Assembly: GCF_000471905.2 (NCBI RefSeq)
Contig: NW_006495906.1
Coordinates: 2,257,893 to 2,321,892 of the forward strand
Source of the DNA: Amborella trichopoda
Taxonomy: Eukaryota > Streptophyta > Magnoliopsida > Amborellales > Amborellaceae
Length of the DNA stretch: 64,000 nucleotides
Reading direction: 5' to 3'
The notes under the pieces are model-generated. The model had not been told where the DNA came from. It saw only the letters and a list, made by a program, of their open reading frames with translations, and made no database searches. Shown in pieces: positions 1 through 10,603 of the stretch (positions are counted from its first letter, which is position 1; every line of letters starts with the position of its first letter). The translations under genes were made by a program, and so were the position numbers.

Positions 1-1029
1 ATCTATCAAATTCTATGGTTTCTTGAACCCCTAGGACCACACTTAACCTAGTAAACCCAAATCCATAGTTCACACAGCCTATCTTGTTACCAAGAACCAG
101 TCTGCCTGCCCGGAACACTAGAAAAACCTTATTTTGTCCCAGATTCTTGTAAATGCCCTATTTTACCAGAAAAGTTATTAGAAATAGTAAAAAAATTCTT
201 TTTGACCCAAATTTTCTCTAAGAGCTTCACAAGAGGCTGGTTAGTACACTCAAATTTTAAAAATTCAATTTTGACTGAGTTTGAATTGGGTTACACTAGC
301 CATGTCGCTGAGCTTGGACTGGGTGACATGCCCAGTGTCGCCCCTATCCAAGACCCTCAAAACCCTTATTTTTTTATATGTGCATGTTGGTTACATGAGT
401 ACATCCTTCCTAGCCAATTTTTACCCCTAGAAAGCCTCTTTTCGTGGCCATTTGATGGGGGGGAGAGAGATAAAAAGTCTGAGAGAGATTAGAAACCCTA
501 GAGATAGCTTCGAGAAAACCCTAGCCTCTTGAGACCTTAACCCTTAAGCCTGAGAAAACCTAGACCTAGGGCACAACAACCCTAGATTAGAACTAGACCT
601 AGGCCACAACAACTTTAGATCCAACCCTTTACATCAGAGACTGGCTGGTCAACATCCAAATCCGAGAGGCAAAGAGGACGCCGGTGCTGATATGGGCGAG
701 CCTTAGAAGGCTCGGAGTCCTGGGCCATCCAATTCTGTTTGGTATTGTTTCTTCTTATTTTACTATTTTGATTCTATTTTATTTATTTTGATCTATTAAT
801 TTTCTGTAAAAATCGTATTTTATTTAAAAGTCATATTTTAATGTCTTGGATCATGCTAGCTCTGCCACAGATCTGAGAGTAGATCAACTCGTTCTCAAGC
901 AGATCTGGCCTCATATCGGAATTTGATTTGTCCCACTTTCTTTACCACTTTATTTACTTCATTTTCAAAAGTTTTAAGGTGTTAAAATACTAGAGATCTT
1001 CATCTGAAGATCTGTCAGATTTTCATCAT
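1..1029. other. Unclassified LTR-like sequence
   Basis: No gene or element could be assigned here. The stretch is AT-rich around 740-860. It has an R/U5-like run around 470-560 (repeated 'accctag' and 'gagagat'), which is the texture of an LTR leader. An open frame at 202-492 has no recognisable domain and no codon pattern arguing for coding. At about 1,030 the sequence changes to DNA that matches, on the opposite strand, the tail of the Tat element near 15.1 kb, so a junction lies there. Confidence 0.4.
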
Positions 1030-1870
1030 AAAGAACATGTCCTGGGCGCATGATGTTAAAAGGCTTTGCAGAGGTCCTGAAGGCATGAGCCTAAACACGA
1101 CTTCACAAAAGAAAAAAAAAGGGAGAAAAATAACGGGCATGGTGTAAACTTGGATAAGGGAGCGCCAAGAGTAAACATAACGGATTGGCAAGGTCACAAA
1201 ACCTTGAGTAAGAGAGTTCCATAAAAAAAAAACCCAAGCATGGTAAAAAGCCGAAAGGGGCGTTTAGAGCAAAAATGGAAGAAAAGGGTTGACATGGTTA
1301 GAAGGTCCTGGGTAAAAGTGCTGCAAATAAAAGGAAGTTGGTGAAACCTATCTCTACGGTGCGGCTTCCCAAGTCCAAATGAAAATCTGTAAACGACGTT
1401 TGGACCGATAAACAGGCTTATGTAGCGTTCGCTTCTATAGGAAGCTTCAACCCACATTTAAAAATTGAAATCCCCGGTATCACAATATTCGGACCAAAAA
1501 GTACGAGCTTCAAGGAAAGATTATGACAGCATGAGTCCATTCGCAAAATGGACTCGAAGGATAGAAGTCTCTTCAAGAAAGCAAGACAAGTCTCATGAAG
1601 AAGAGTATTATTCCCACGAGGTCGTTAACGCCCTCTAAGATTGTGATGATGCTCCAAGAAGGATAAGTTAGCCAGACTTTGGAACAATGATGCAACGACG
1701 AGGATTGAGTCCTATGGGGCTGCCTCAGATAAAGAAGAAAGGTATCTTGATTGTTGAAATTTCTAACAGTATGCAGGGGTTATACCCAAAGTCGATCGCC
1801 TCGATAAACTGAGGTACCCTGCCCACCAAGGAATATCTGATGCACAATGCAGACGGACGCCAATAGAAGG
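1030..1870 (+). repeat. Tat-type internal 3' tail remnant
   Basis: This stretch is a plus-strand copy of the non-coding region that lies between the tandem array and the 3' LTR in the complete Tat element (reverse complement of about 14.3-15.2 kb). Shared landmarks are a 'gatgttaaaaggctttgc' block near 1,051 (mate near 15,150) and a 'gttggtgaaa' block near 1,339 (mate near 14,890). Matching open frames are not conserved. It shows that another Tat copy once ran on the plus strand here. Confidence 0.55.
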
Positions 1871-1879
1871 CCCTTTAGC

Positions 1880-2620
1880 AGACCATCCAAAATAAACAAC
1901 AAAAATAAGAAAAGTTATTATGACAAACCAAAGATGCCCAAGAAGTTAAGAAACTGACAAAGCCAAGGCAAAACCTACCAGAGACTTTAGGGTGATGCCT
2001 AGCCATGAGGCCACCTCTCCAAAATCCCTCCTTAGCAGATAAGCCCATACCAAGAAACAGTTTCGACAGAATCAGCCTCTAGCACCCTAAAATAGACCCC
2101 TATAACAACAACCCTACTTGTAGAGTATCAAATGGTTGTGGGACGATGGCCATTGGATCCGGCATGGTTGAAAACCCCTAGAGGTCATATTTCGACGTAA
2201 ACGGACCCTCCAGGAAGACGTTATCGGCAAAAGTTCAAACCAGGAGAAGCCACACACTATTCTCATGCGGCCACCCTATAAGGAATCACCATTAAAGGGA
2301 CAGTCATGAACAGTGACTTGCAATGCTCGTATCTCACTTGTTCGAGATCGGATCGCACTCAAACTTGTCAGAGTATGTTTCTCTTGTCAAAATTAGCATT
2401 TTGAAATGTGGTACGTTCCGTGACAATGGCCAAGCTGAGATAAAAGCTAGAGAGAAGTTCGTCATTTGGAGAAGCATGTTGCGAAAAATCAGCACGAAAT
2501 CCACTCGATCGAGTGGCTAAATCACAGTGGTCGCGAGCCTAATCGATGTGAGACCAGTTGCATCACATGCATATATCATTGGTCCAAATGTCTCTGTTTA
2601 AGTGCATTTTTTAGCACCTT
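1880..2620 (+). repeat. Partial Tat-type LTR, first of a tandem pair
   Basis: About 740 bp that repeat, in the same orientation, as roughly 2,640-3,350. Matching blocks include 'ggccattggatccg' against 'gccattggatctg', the run 'actattctcatg', and the pattern around 'cgcactcaaa'. It corresponds to the U3 start of the LTR defined at 11,569-14,230. This makes the plus-strand LTR longer than its relatives. The exact breakpoint between the units is not resolved (about 2,620-2,640). Confidence 0.55.
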
Positions 2621-3902
2621 GGTCCCCGATGCGAAATAAGGAGGAAGCTGGTGAATAAAGTCCAACAAAACAATGGAATTTTTTTATAATCTCAAAATTT
2701 CCCTAGAATTGGTCCAAATCTTCATAAGCACTCCAAAAGGCCACCTACCAAGTTTCTTCATAGTCCGACATGTCTAAGGCAGTTAACACAAAGAAACAAT
2801 TTCAGAAAATTGGCCTCCAACACCCTGAAATGGATCGTTATGACTAGAAATATATTTTTGGTATGTCAAATCGATGTGGGACTACTGCCATTGGATCTGA
2901 CATAGTAAAAAACACTTATGAGTCAAGTTTCAGCTTAACCGGGTGCTCCAGGACAAAGTTATGGGCAAAAGATTGAAATAGTAGGAGCCGCATACTATTC
3001 TCATGTGGCCACCTTGCACTAAAGCACCATTAAAGGTGGCTGCTTTTATAATCATGGACAGTGACTTTTGGGTCCCATATCTCAGTCATCCCGAGTGGAT
3101 CACGCTCAAATTTTATGAGCATAGTCATCTTGTTAAGACGAGCGTTTCGATATGTGGTATGCCCCGTGACGATGCCCAAGCAGGAAGAAAATCTAGAGAG
3201 AAGTTGCCAATTTGTGAAGAAGAAGTAGAACAATCAGCAGCGACGTGCCTCGTTCGAGCGGCCAAATCACGGTGCTCGCACATCGGATTCACACGAAACC
3301 AACTCCATCGTGTGCATAAGGTCTTGGGCTACCATTAGTCCGAATCCCGTACATGATGAACGGTTGGATTTTGTGCATAAAGGTGATGAAGTGATTGAAA
3401 TTCTGGTCATCGGATTTTAGATTCTGATCAAAACCCAAAAGTTGTGAAATCTTCGTTTCAGCTCTAAATTGCATCCCAATTGTTGCCTCGCGATTGTGAT
3501 AGCATGCTTAGTTAACTACATAGAAGAAATCATGGAAAAATATCAAGGAACGGGCACACCATCGATCTAAAGTTTTCAAAGTTCATGCAAATTTCAATTC
3601 TCATGATCGTCACTTAAAAACACGATCAATGGCACGAAATGGGTATTGAATTGATCGTCATGCCGAGCCCTACAAGAATACGATCATCTTTAAATAAAAT
3701 GGGCATTAGAGCAACCCCAGATCAGCCATGAAAGATCACGCAAGTTTTAGGGCAGCAGTAGGGACTGTTTTGAAATTCCATGAATTGTCAAACAGGAGCA
3801 AAACAGTCATTTTTTACCCTGTTTTCTTAATTTTCTTTAATTTAGAATAATTATCATCAATTTTGATAGTTTTTAATTAGCCACCCATGTTTGGGCCCAA
3901 TT

Positions 3903-3912
3903 CTATATAAAC
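3903..3912 (+). promoter_or_regulatory. LTR TATA box
   Basis: 'ctatataaac' sits in U3 directly upstream of the leader and an 'aataaag' at about 3,961. The same place in the other three LTR copies also has a TATA-like motif (6,398 plus, 12,956-12,964 minus, 31,988-31,996 minus), so it is likely the family core promoter. Confidence 0.6.
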
Positions 3913-4050
3913 ATGTTAAACCTAATTGTAAAGGACCTTCATTCATTTTACACAACCATCAATAAAGTTTCAAGTTTTTGCTTAAGTTCGTGGGTACGTC
4001 TTTGAGAGAGAGAGGAAAGAGAAGAAAATGATCGATACCCCTCGGTAAGG

Positions 4051-4280
4051 TAATTTTCTCTCTCCTCCTCTTTTTTTTCTCTCATATCTATCTCTCTTTC
4101 TCTCTCTTCTTCTCTCTCTCATCTCTCTCTCATCTCTATCTTAGTCTTTCTCATTTGTCTTCTCTGTTTATCTCTCTCTTGTTTCTCCCTCTTCTCTCTT
4201 TCTCTCGTCTACATCCTTTTCTCTCTCTTCCTCCTCTGGTCTAGCATGTCTCTCTTTACCCTGCTCTTCTTTCTTTCCTC
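4051..4280 (+). repeat. CT-rich low-complexity tract
   Basis: Strand-asymmetric (TC)n/(CTT)n run just downstream of the LTR TATA box. It is conserved in position, though not in length, in the sibling LTRs (6,590-6,660 plus; purine-rich on plus at 12,720-12,790 and 31,750-31,815). It probably lies in the transcribed leader. Confidence 0.7.
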
Positions 4281-4324
4281 AATTCAGCCATGGTGGACCT
4301 CTTGCCTGGTATGATGTCTTCCTA

Positions 4325-4860
4325 TTTCTGATACACAAACGGTGAGTCGAGTCTCAGCCTGAATGGCGAGCCGGGCCTCTCTCAAAATTCCCTCGCTTAT
4401 CTTATGTCCCGGACGGCAGAAGTCCATCATCATTTGTGCTCTCACTCTCCTTTATCTTTTATCCCAGATGACAGGAGTCCATCGCCGCCTGTGATCAATC
4501 TCTTGTCTTCTACCATCACAACCGGTAAAGGCCCAGCGCCGCCTGTGTCCTCCTCCTCTTCTTCTTCCAAAATAGTTGACTAAAGCTCAGTGTCACCTGT
4601 GTCTTCTACCAATTCTTCTTCTAACACAGCCAGCGAAGTCTCAGTGCCACTTGTGTCTTTTACCCCTTATTCTTCTAACACAGCTGGCGAAGGCTCAACG
4701 TCGCTTGTGTCCTCTTCCCCTTCTTCTTTTAACATAGTCGGCGGAGGCTCAGCACCACCTGTGTCTTCTCTTCTCTTCCTTTTGTCACAGTCAGCGAAAG
4801 TGCATCGTCGCCTGTGCTTTTTCTTTTTTCTCCCTACTCGTCACGAACGACATAGGCCCA
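4325..4860 (+). repeat. GC-rich minisatellite in LTR
   Basis: Degenerate tandem units of roughly 65-75 bp around a core like 'ggctcagcgccgcctgtgtc' followed by CT-rich filler. At least six units are visible. An open frame across it is rich in Ser/Thr only because of the repeat and is not considered coding. Confidence 0.6.
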
Positions 4861-5191
4861 TTGTTTTTTGAGTTTCTATCGCCCCATCTCATTGTCGTTT
4901 GTGCCTTTCTTCCTCTTCTTTCCCTCTTTTATTTCTTCTCCTTGCTTTTCCTTCTCTTCTTCCTCTTCCGCTTCCTCTTTCTTTTCCTTCTATCCTCTCT
5001 CATGCTCTTCTTCTTTCTCTCACTCCCTTTCTTTTTATACTTCTCTCCTTCTTCTCTCACTGTTGTCTTTCTCACCTCTCTCTCTCTCTTTTCCCTTCTC
5101 TTTTCTCTGCTCCCTCTCTAGTTCTCTTCTCTATCTTCTCTTCTCTCTCTCTTTGCATTCTCTTTTCTCTCTTTTACTCTCTCTCATTTGA
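4861..5191 (+). repeat. Long polypyrimidine tract
   Basis: Over 300 bp of almost pure C/T. All three reading frames stay open and give Leu/Phe/Ser-rich peptides, an artefact of the composition. It is far longer than in the sibling LTRs, so it has probably expanded by slippage in this copy. Confidence 0.75.
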
Positions 5192-6397
5192 TCAAGAGGG
5201 GTTGAGACTAGCCTTCAATGGTAGTCCTGTCGTTTAGCCATAATGTTTTTGTGTCGGTCATAGTTACTGTGTCCGCTTTATTGCCACGACAAACTAGTCA
5301 TTGTGTCAAGCTGGTTGGTATTGGTACGGTCGTCTAATAGTCACTCTATTGACCCGGTCTGAGCTACCAAGCCCGTTTACTACCACAACAGGTCAATTAC
5401 CTACTAGTCTAGTCACTGCCTGATCAAATTCTTCTGACACCAGTCTTCATTCTCTCATTCTTCTCTCCTTCTTTTGAATGTGCACGCATGTGTAGATTCA
5501 CCCAAAGGCAAGGTGGGGTCCCTTGACCCACTTGTCTTGTAACATTTGCCTTATGTGCGTGATTGTAGAAATAGGAGAATACAAGACAAGGGAGATGATT
5601 CCGAACCAGTTCTACGACTGAGGGGCTTCTTCATGATCTAAGAGGGCGCCCATGCAAACCAGCTCGAGTAAGTCCCAAACCTACCTTAAATTTCGCTCTC
5701 ATCGGCTGGTGTACCTGCCCTTGTTCTTGAGCAAGGTTCTCGAGAGGGCGATCTCAAGTCTCAGGTTCTCTTGAAACACGAGATACGTGCCGCCAGATCA
5801 TCTAGATCTGGAGGACGAGATCGAGGCATCTAACTAGCTGCGCGTGATGAACGGTCAGATTTGACACAAAATTAAGTTGAAGTCACTGCAGATTCTGGTA
5901 GCCGGAAATCTAAATTCCGGTCAAAAGTTCAAGATTGTCAAAACTTTGTTCGAGCACCCAATCGCATCCTGTTTGTTGCAACGCGATCATGGTGACATGC
6001 TCAGTGTAACTCAGCAAAGAAATTGAAGAAAAGCATCAAGATGAAGACTCACTATCAATCGAAAGTTTTCAATATCTGTGTGAATTTCAAGTTATGTAAT
6101 TATTCCTTTAAATATGATTTATGGTTTAAAACTGATATCAAAATGATCATAGCATCGTGCTCTACATGATGGCAATCATCTTTCGATCATTCGGATGCCA
6201 GATCATTAATGGATCATCCGAGAAGAATCAAGAACATCCTAAGTTCTCAGCAAGGACTGTTTTGAAATTTCCTCTTTTGTTAAGCAGGGCAAATCAGTCT
6301 TTTTGCATGCTACTTTCTTATTTATTAATTCGAAAAAAGATTTAATTATCATCAATTAGGGTTAGTTTCAGATAATCCATCCATGTTTTAGCCCTAA

Positions 6398-6408
6398 TTT
6401 ATAAATAG
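6398..6408 (+). promoter_or_regulatory. LTR TATA box
   Basis: 'tttataaatag' at the position equivalent to the TATA boxes of the sibling LTRs. It is preceded by the same 'catgtttt..gccctaat' context that precedes 3,903. Confidence 0.6.
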
Positions 6409-6679
6409 ACGCTATCTTTCATTGAGAAGGGTTCTGAGATTTTTGATCTCAGGAAACTATTGTACAAGCCTTCAACTTTCAATTAATAAAAATCAAGGTT
6501 TTCTTGCGTTCTCTTGAGCGTGGCTTAGAGAGAAAGAACGGAGAGAGAAATTTTAAAGCGGTTCCCCCTCCTACCTTCAAGGTATTTTCTCTCTCTTCCC
6601 TTCTCTCTCTCTTCGATTTTCTTTTTCTCTTTTCTTTTCTCTCCCCTTCTCTTTCTTCTTATCTGGTGAGTGTTTCTCA

Positions 6680-7330
6680 GAGGTCATGCACGACGGTGGA
6701 AGTGACGTGCATGCCTCTTTCTTTCTTCCTTCTCATGTGACTTCGCAGGTCGTGCATGGTGATGGCAGTGTCATGCACGAGTTTCTTTCTCCCTCTCCTT
6801 GTTCACCTATTTCGATTCTAGGATTGGCGTCACGGGAGGTGATGTGCATCACCGACCGTGAACCCTCTTTCTTTCTACTCATGGGTTGCAGGCAGCGCTG
6901 TTCATCGTCATCTGCAGGTGCGTCTTCGGTGTCCTGCACAAGCGCAGATGATAATAGTCATCGCCATCTGCATACATGTTTTCGGTGCCCTGTGCCTATC
7001 GCAGACGGTAATGGCAATTGCCAACCGCGAAGGGTCGCGACAATTCCTAGCGTCCCCCCTAGGCTTCTCTTACCCCTTGTGCCTATCGCAGACGGCGACG
7101 CCTATCGCCACTCGCGAAGGGTCGAGACAATGCCTATCGCCGCTCGTGAAGGGTCGAGACAATGCCTATCGCCGCCCACAGGATTATTTTGTGTGCTCTG
7201 TGCCATTCGCAGATGGCGATACCCATTGCCGTCCGCAAAGCATCGTGCTACCTTCACATGGTGTCGATAATGATGGCTAACATCATCGGCAATTCAATGC
7301 CTGTCCCTCCGCTGCGAGCAACAATGTCCA
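6680..7330 (+). repeat. GC-rich minisatellite in LTR
   Basis: Two motif types in series: 'gtcatgcacgacggtg'-like units at 6,680-6,790, then units around 'cgcagatggcgatgcc' and 'ctcgtgaagggtcgagac' at 6,890-7,250. The corresponding minus-strand regions are 12,118-12,740 and 29,044-29,450. Several frames stay open through it. None resembles a protein domain. Confidence 0.6.
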
Positions 7331-8215
7331 GTGTCATTCAGGGGCCACAACACTGTTACTCCATGGCTGTGGACGGCGTTGCCTAACTCCGCCATGACCT
7401 GCCTTCTCATTTGTCCCGCGTCTTCTCTGGGCACACTTTTTTCTTCCTTTCCTCTTCCATGCTTGCTTAACTAAAGGATAGAATCAGTCTAGTACTATCA
7501 TAGCAGTCTTGTTGTCGAAAAATATTGTCGTCGTGCTAGTCAAGAGTACCCTGTCCATCTTGCTGCCACACCAGATTATGACAGTCTTATCGACCTTAGG
7601 TTCGAGTGGTATTGTCGTCGTGTCGATCTGAGTTACCATGCCCGTCTTACTATCACTCCAAGTCTGTCACTGTACTTGTTCAACTATCATTCTAGTCTCG
7701 TCCCCTTACTAAGTCCTCTTCCCTTTCTCCTCTTATTCAAACCATCTTCCTCATCATCTTAATTTCTCATATCCTCTACCATATTAATGTGCATTACCCT
7801 AAGACAAGGGTGGGGCATTCGGCCCACTTGTCTTGCCAATTAACCATGTTAGTGCTGTGCAACAAACAAGGAGATTGCAGGTCAAGGGAGGCGAGTCCGA
7901 ACTGGTTGCAGCGGTTGGGGGACTTTTCGTTGTGATCTAAGAGGGCGCCCTCGTGATTCAGCCTTATTAAGTCATGGACCCAAGTGAGGTTGGTTCCCAC
8001 CTCACATATAAAATTCCTCTCTCACTAGTTGGGCACCTGCCCTTATTCTGTGAACAAGGTTCCTGAGAGAGAGGTCTCAGGTCCCAGATCTTCTGAACCC
8101 AACACATGTGAAACCCGATCACTAAGATCCGAAGGGTAAGATCAAAGCATCCGACCAAAGACAAAAACAAAAGAGTGACTAGCCAAACAAGGACGACTCA
8201 ACTAAGTTGTAGTAA

Positions 8216-8234
8216 GTCCCTGGTGGAGTCATCA
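8216..8234 (-). other. Degenerate Tat-type primer-binding site
   Basis: On the minus strand this reads 'tgatgactccaccagggac', a decayed form of the site at 28,470-28,488 ('tggcgactccactggggac'). It is separated from the LTR end by the same 'gct' spacer. It marks the junction of a minus-strand 5' LTR (8,238-8,912) with about 60 bp of internal leader (8,158-8,215). Confidence 0.6.
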
Positions 8235-8237
8235 AGC

Positions 8238-8912
8238 TGGTTAGGTTCCTCTGCGTCGATCTCGCCCTCCAGATCTGGATGATCGGTGGCACGTGTCTCG
8301 GGTTTCAGAGGAACCTGTGACTTGAGATCTCTCTCTTGGGAACGTTGTTGGGAAACAAGGGCAGGTATACCAACCGATGAGAAAGGAATTGAAGGTGGGT
8401 TCGGGACTTACTCGGGCTGGCTAGCGTGGGTGCCCTCTTAGATCAAGAAGAAATCCCCCCAGTCCTACTACTGGTTCGAAATCACATCCCTTGGCATGTA
8501 CTCTCCTATTTCTGCAATCACACACACATGGCTAATGTTACAAGACAGCTGGGCCAAGGGCCCCCACCTTGTCTTTGAGTGAATAAACAAACGAGTGCAC
8601 ATTAAAAGGAGAAAAGAGAATTGATGACGAGATTAAGGTTGGGAGAAGGAAGAAGAGAGAAGAAAAGAAAAGAAAGAGACATTTGACTGGGTGGCTAGCC
8701 TAGTACAACGGCTAGATTGTCCTGATGATTGACCTGATGTGGTAGCAAGATGGGCAGGGCAACGCGGACTGGCACTGCGGCAATACTACTCGATGACAGA
8801 ACACCAACACTAACCAGCCCGACACAACAGTGCCTTCGACGTGGCAACAAGATGAGCACGATAACTTAGATTGGCACGGTGGCAATACTGCCGATGGTGA
8901 AACTACTGTGAC
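8238..8912 (-). repeat. Tat-type LTR, minus strand, 3' part only
   Basis: Reverse complement of the last 0.7 kb of the plus LTRs, ending next to the degenerate PBS. It is cut at 8,912 where the Tekay LTR begins. With 5,837-8,157 it forms a large inverted repeat around a spacer of about 80 bp. Confidence 0.6.
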
Positions 8913-9211
8913 TGTGAAAACCCAGATTTTTCCTGGCCAGTTAGTGGGCATGGCCATGGAGTGCACGATAGTAAGAGGGCATCATCGTGAGAGAAAGAAG
9001 TACCAGCGCTGATTGTGTTGTGTGCAGCGCTGACTATAAAGGGGAAGAAGTATCAGCACTGGCTGTATTGTGTGCAGCACCAACTGTGCAGAGAAAGAAG
9101 TATCAGCGCCGGCTATGTTGTGTGCAACGATGACTGTGTTGTGTGTATGTCGAATTTGATTGTGTGCAGTGATGACTGTGAAGATGAGAGGGATGGACCA
9201 GTGCCGACTGT
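8913..9211 (+). repeat. Tekay LTR, 5' fragment
   Basis: Starts with 'tgtgaaaacccagattttt', matching the LTR starts at 10,139 and 39,618, and continues through units of the 'gccggctgtg' minisatellite. It stops at a 'gatagtaagg' sequence that also occurs in the integrase gene (about 38,689). Microhomology therefore probably mediated the deletion that removed most of the element. Confidence 0.75.
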
Positions 9212-10126
9212 GATAGTAAGGTTGCATTGGGTGCCAGTTAGTATTGTGTCCAACAAAGACCCCAGATTTGCTTCAAGGTTTTGGAGCAGCCTACAGTCGG
9301 GTATAGGGACCAAACTCACTGTGAGTACAACTTTCCACCCTCAAACAAATGAACGTCAAAAAGGACCATACAAACCGTGAAAGATATGTTGAGGGCTTGT
9401 GTTTCAGATTTCAGGAGAAACTGGGACAATCATCTGCCTCTAATAGAGTTTTCTTATAACAATAGTTTCTAGACCAGTATCCAGATGGCAGCTTTTGAGG
9501 CATTGTATGGGAGGAAGTGCAGATCACCTATATGTTGGGACGAGGTTCGTGAAAGAAAACTTTTAGGGCTAGAGATTGTTTAAGTAACCTCAGAAAAGAT
9601 TGCCTTAATTCGAAAGCGGCGCAAGACAGCCCAAAGCCGACAGAGGAGTTATGTCAACAATCGAAAAAGGAATCTTGAATTTGAAGTGAGAGATCTGGTT
9701 TTTCTGAAAGTATCACCACTAAGGGTATAATGAGATTTGGCAAGAAACAAAAACTGGGTCCATGATTTATTGGACCCTTTGAGATTTTATAAAGAATTGG
9801 AAGTGTGGCATATCGATTGGCCTTACCACTCGAGTTAGCTAATATCCATAATGTGTTTCATGTGTCGTTATTGAAAAACTATCAGCCCGATTCGTCCCAC
9901 ATTTTGGAGTATGAGCCAATCTTGATCGCGGAGGATTTAACCTATATAGAATAGTCTATTGATACACTGGATAGAAGAATTCAGATTTTGTGTTATAAAG
10001 AGATTCCTCTAGTCTAGGTTTTATGGCAATATCACTCAAGGGTAGAATCAATGGGAGAAAGAAGGTGAAATCTTGGCCTTGTACCCCCATCTATTCGACT
10101 AACAATTTTGAGGATAAAATCTTTTT
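9212..10126 (+). pseudogene. Integrase C-terminal and chromodomain remnant
   Basis: Homologous at DNA level to 38,690-39,600. It begins inside the integrase core, just before the second catalytic Asp (the 'SDRDP' motif of the sister copy reads 'SNKDP' here), and keeps the 'TTFHPQ' motif. The following Glu region is altered and broken by stops. Downstream there are many frameshifts through the 'GPFEIL..' region and the chromodomain end. It cannot encode an active enzyme. It is the only internal part left of this element. Confidence 0.8.
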
Positions 10127-10136
10127 AAGGGGGGAA
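10127..10136 (+). other. Polypurine tract
   Basis: 'aaggggggaa' lies three bases from the LTR start 'tgtgataacc' at 10,139. This is the usual position for the plus-strand primer of reverse transcription. Confidence 0.75.
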
Positions 10137-10560
10137 TATGTGATAACCTAGATTTTTCCTGGTCAGTTAGCGGACATGGCCATGGAGTACCCGACTATGA
10201 AGAGCGCAACGCCGCAAGAGAAAGAAGTATCATTGCCGGCTGTGTTGTGTGCAGCGTCAACTGTGAAGGGGAAGAAGTATTAACGCCGGCTGTTAAGAGA
10301 GAGAAGTACCAGCAATGGCAGTGTTGTGTGCAACACCGGCTGTGTTGTGTGTAGTGCCGATCGTGATTGTGTGTAGCGCCGGTTGAGAAGATGAGAGGGA
10401 TGGACCAAAGCCGGCTGTGTAGCGTCGGCTGTGAAGATGCGAGGGATGGACCAGTGCTGGCTGTGTAGCGCTGGCTGTGTCTCTAACATGCATGTGTTAA
10501 TGGTCCCACTTGCTTAGTGCATGCTGTTTGAGTGCCACTTGTCCAGATTTTGAAGTCTTT

Positions 10561-10603
10561 TGACGTCACATGGGCAGCCACCCCATCCTCATGAGTATTT
10601 AAG
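10561..10603 (+). promoter_or_regulatory. Tekay LTR core promoter
   Basis: A palindromic 'tgacgtca' (bZIP/CRE-type site) at 10,561-10,568 precedes a TATA-like 'tatttaag' at 10,596-10,603 by about 28 bp. A CT-rich leader follows. In the 3' LTR copy near 40,015 the palindrome is changed to 'tggcacca' and the box to 'acttaag', so only the general layout is conserved. Confidence 0.45.

Larger units (their letters stand above)
2630..5836 (+). repeat. Tat-type LTR, plus strand, copy 1
   Basis: A full-length or nearly full-length LTR of the same family as 11,569-14,230, inverted relative to it. It carries U3, a TATA box at 3,903-3,912, a pyrimidine-rich leader, a GC-rich minisatellite, a second CT tract, and the conserved 3' end '...gaggcatctaacta'. 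The next three bases, 'gct', are the same spacer that separates LTR and PBS at 28,489-28,491. That suggests this was a 5' LTR whose internal region was deleted. The next LTR starts immediately after. Confidence 0.65.
5837..8157 (+). repeat. Tat-type LTR, plus strand, copy 2 (5'-truncated)
   Basis: Begins at the equivalent of about 3,345 in copy 1 ('catgatgaacggt' against 'tgatgaacggtc') and runs to a CA end at 8,157. It carries its own TATA box, CT tract, a distinct minisatellite and the conserved terminal block with 'tgcccttattctg' and 'gaagggtaagatc'. The first part of U3 is missing. Together with copy 1 it looks like two LTRs brought together by loss of the internal region. Confidence 0.6.

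Noticed and set aside
202..492. Open frame of 96 codons
   Set aside because: No domain, no homologous frame elsewhere in the window, and it lies in LTR-like DNA.
3003..3338. Open frame of 111 codons
   Set aside because: Lies in Tat U3; the corresponding LTR regions at 2.3, 13.7 and 32.8 kb do not keep the frame.
4861..5237. Three overlapping Leu/Phe/Ser-rich frames resembling membrane proteins
   Set aside because: Pure effect of the polypyrimidine tract; all frames are open and none is conserved in sibling LTRs.
6686..7280. Long overlapping plus frames (up to 194 codons)
   Set aside because: They coincide with the LTR minisatellite; composition is driven by the repeat and the frame is not kept in other LTR copies.
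8908..8912. 'gtgac' before the Tekay LTR start as a target-site duplication
   Set aside because: No matching right-hand copy; the composite's right end is truncated at 41,459.
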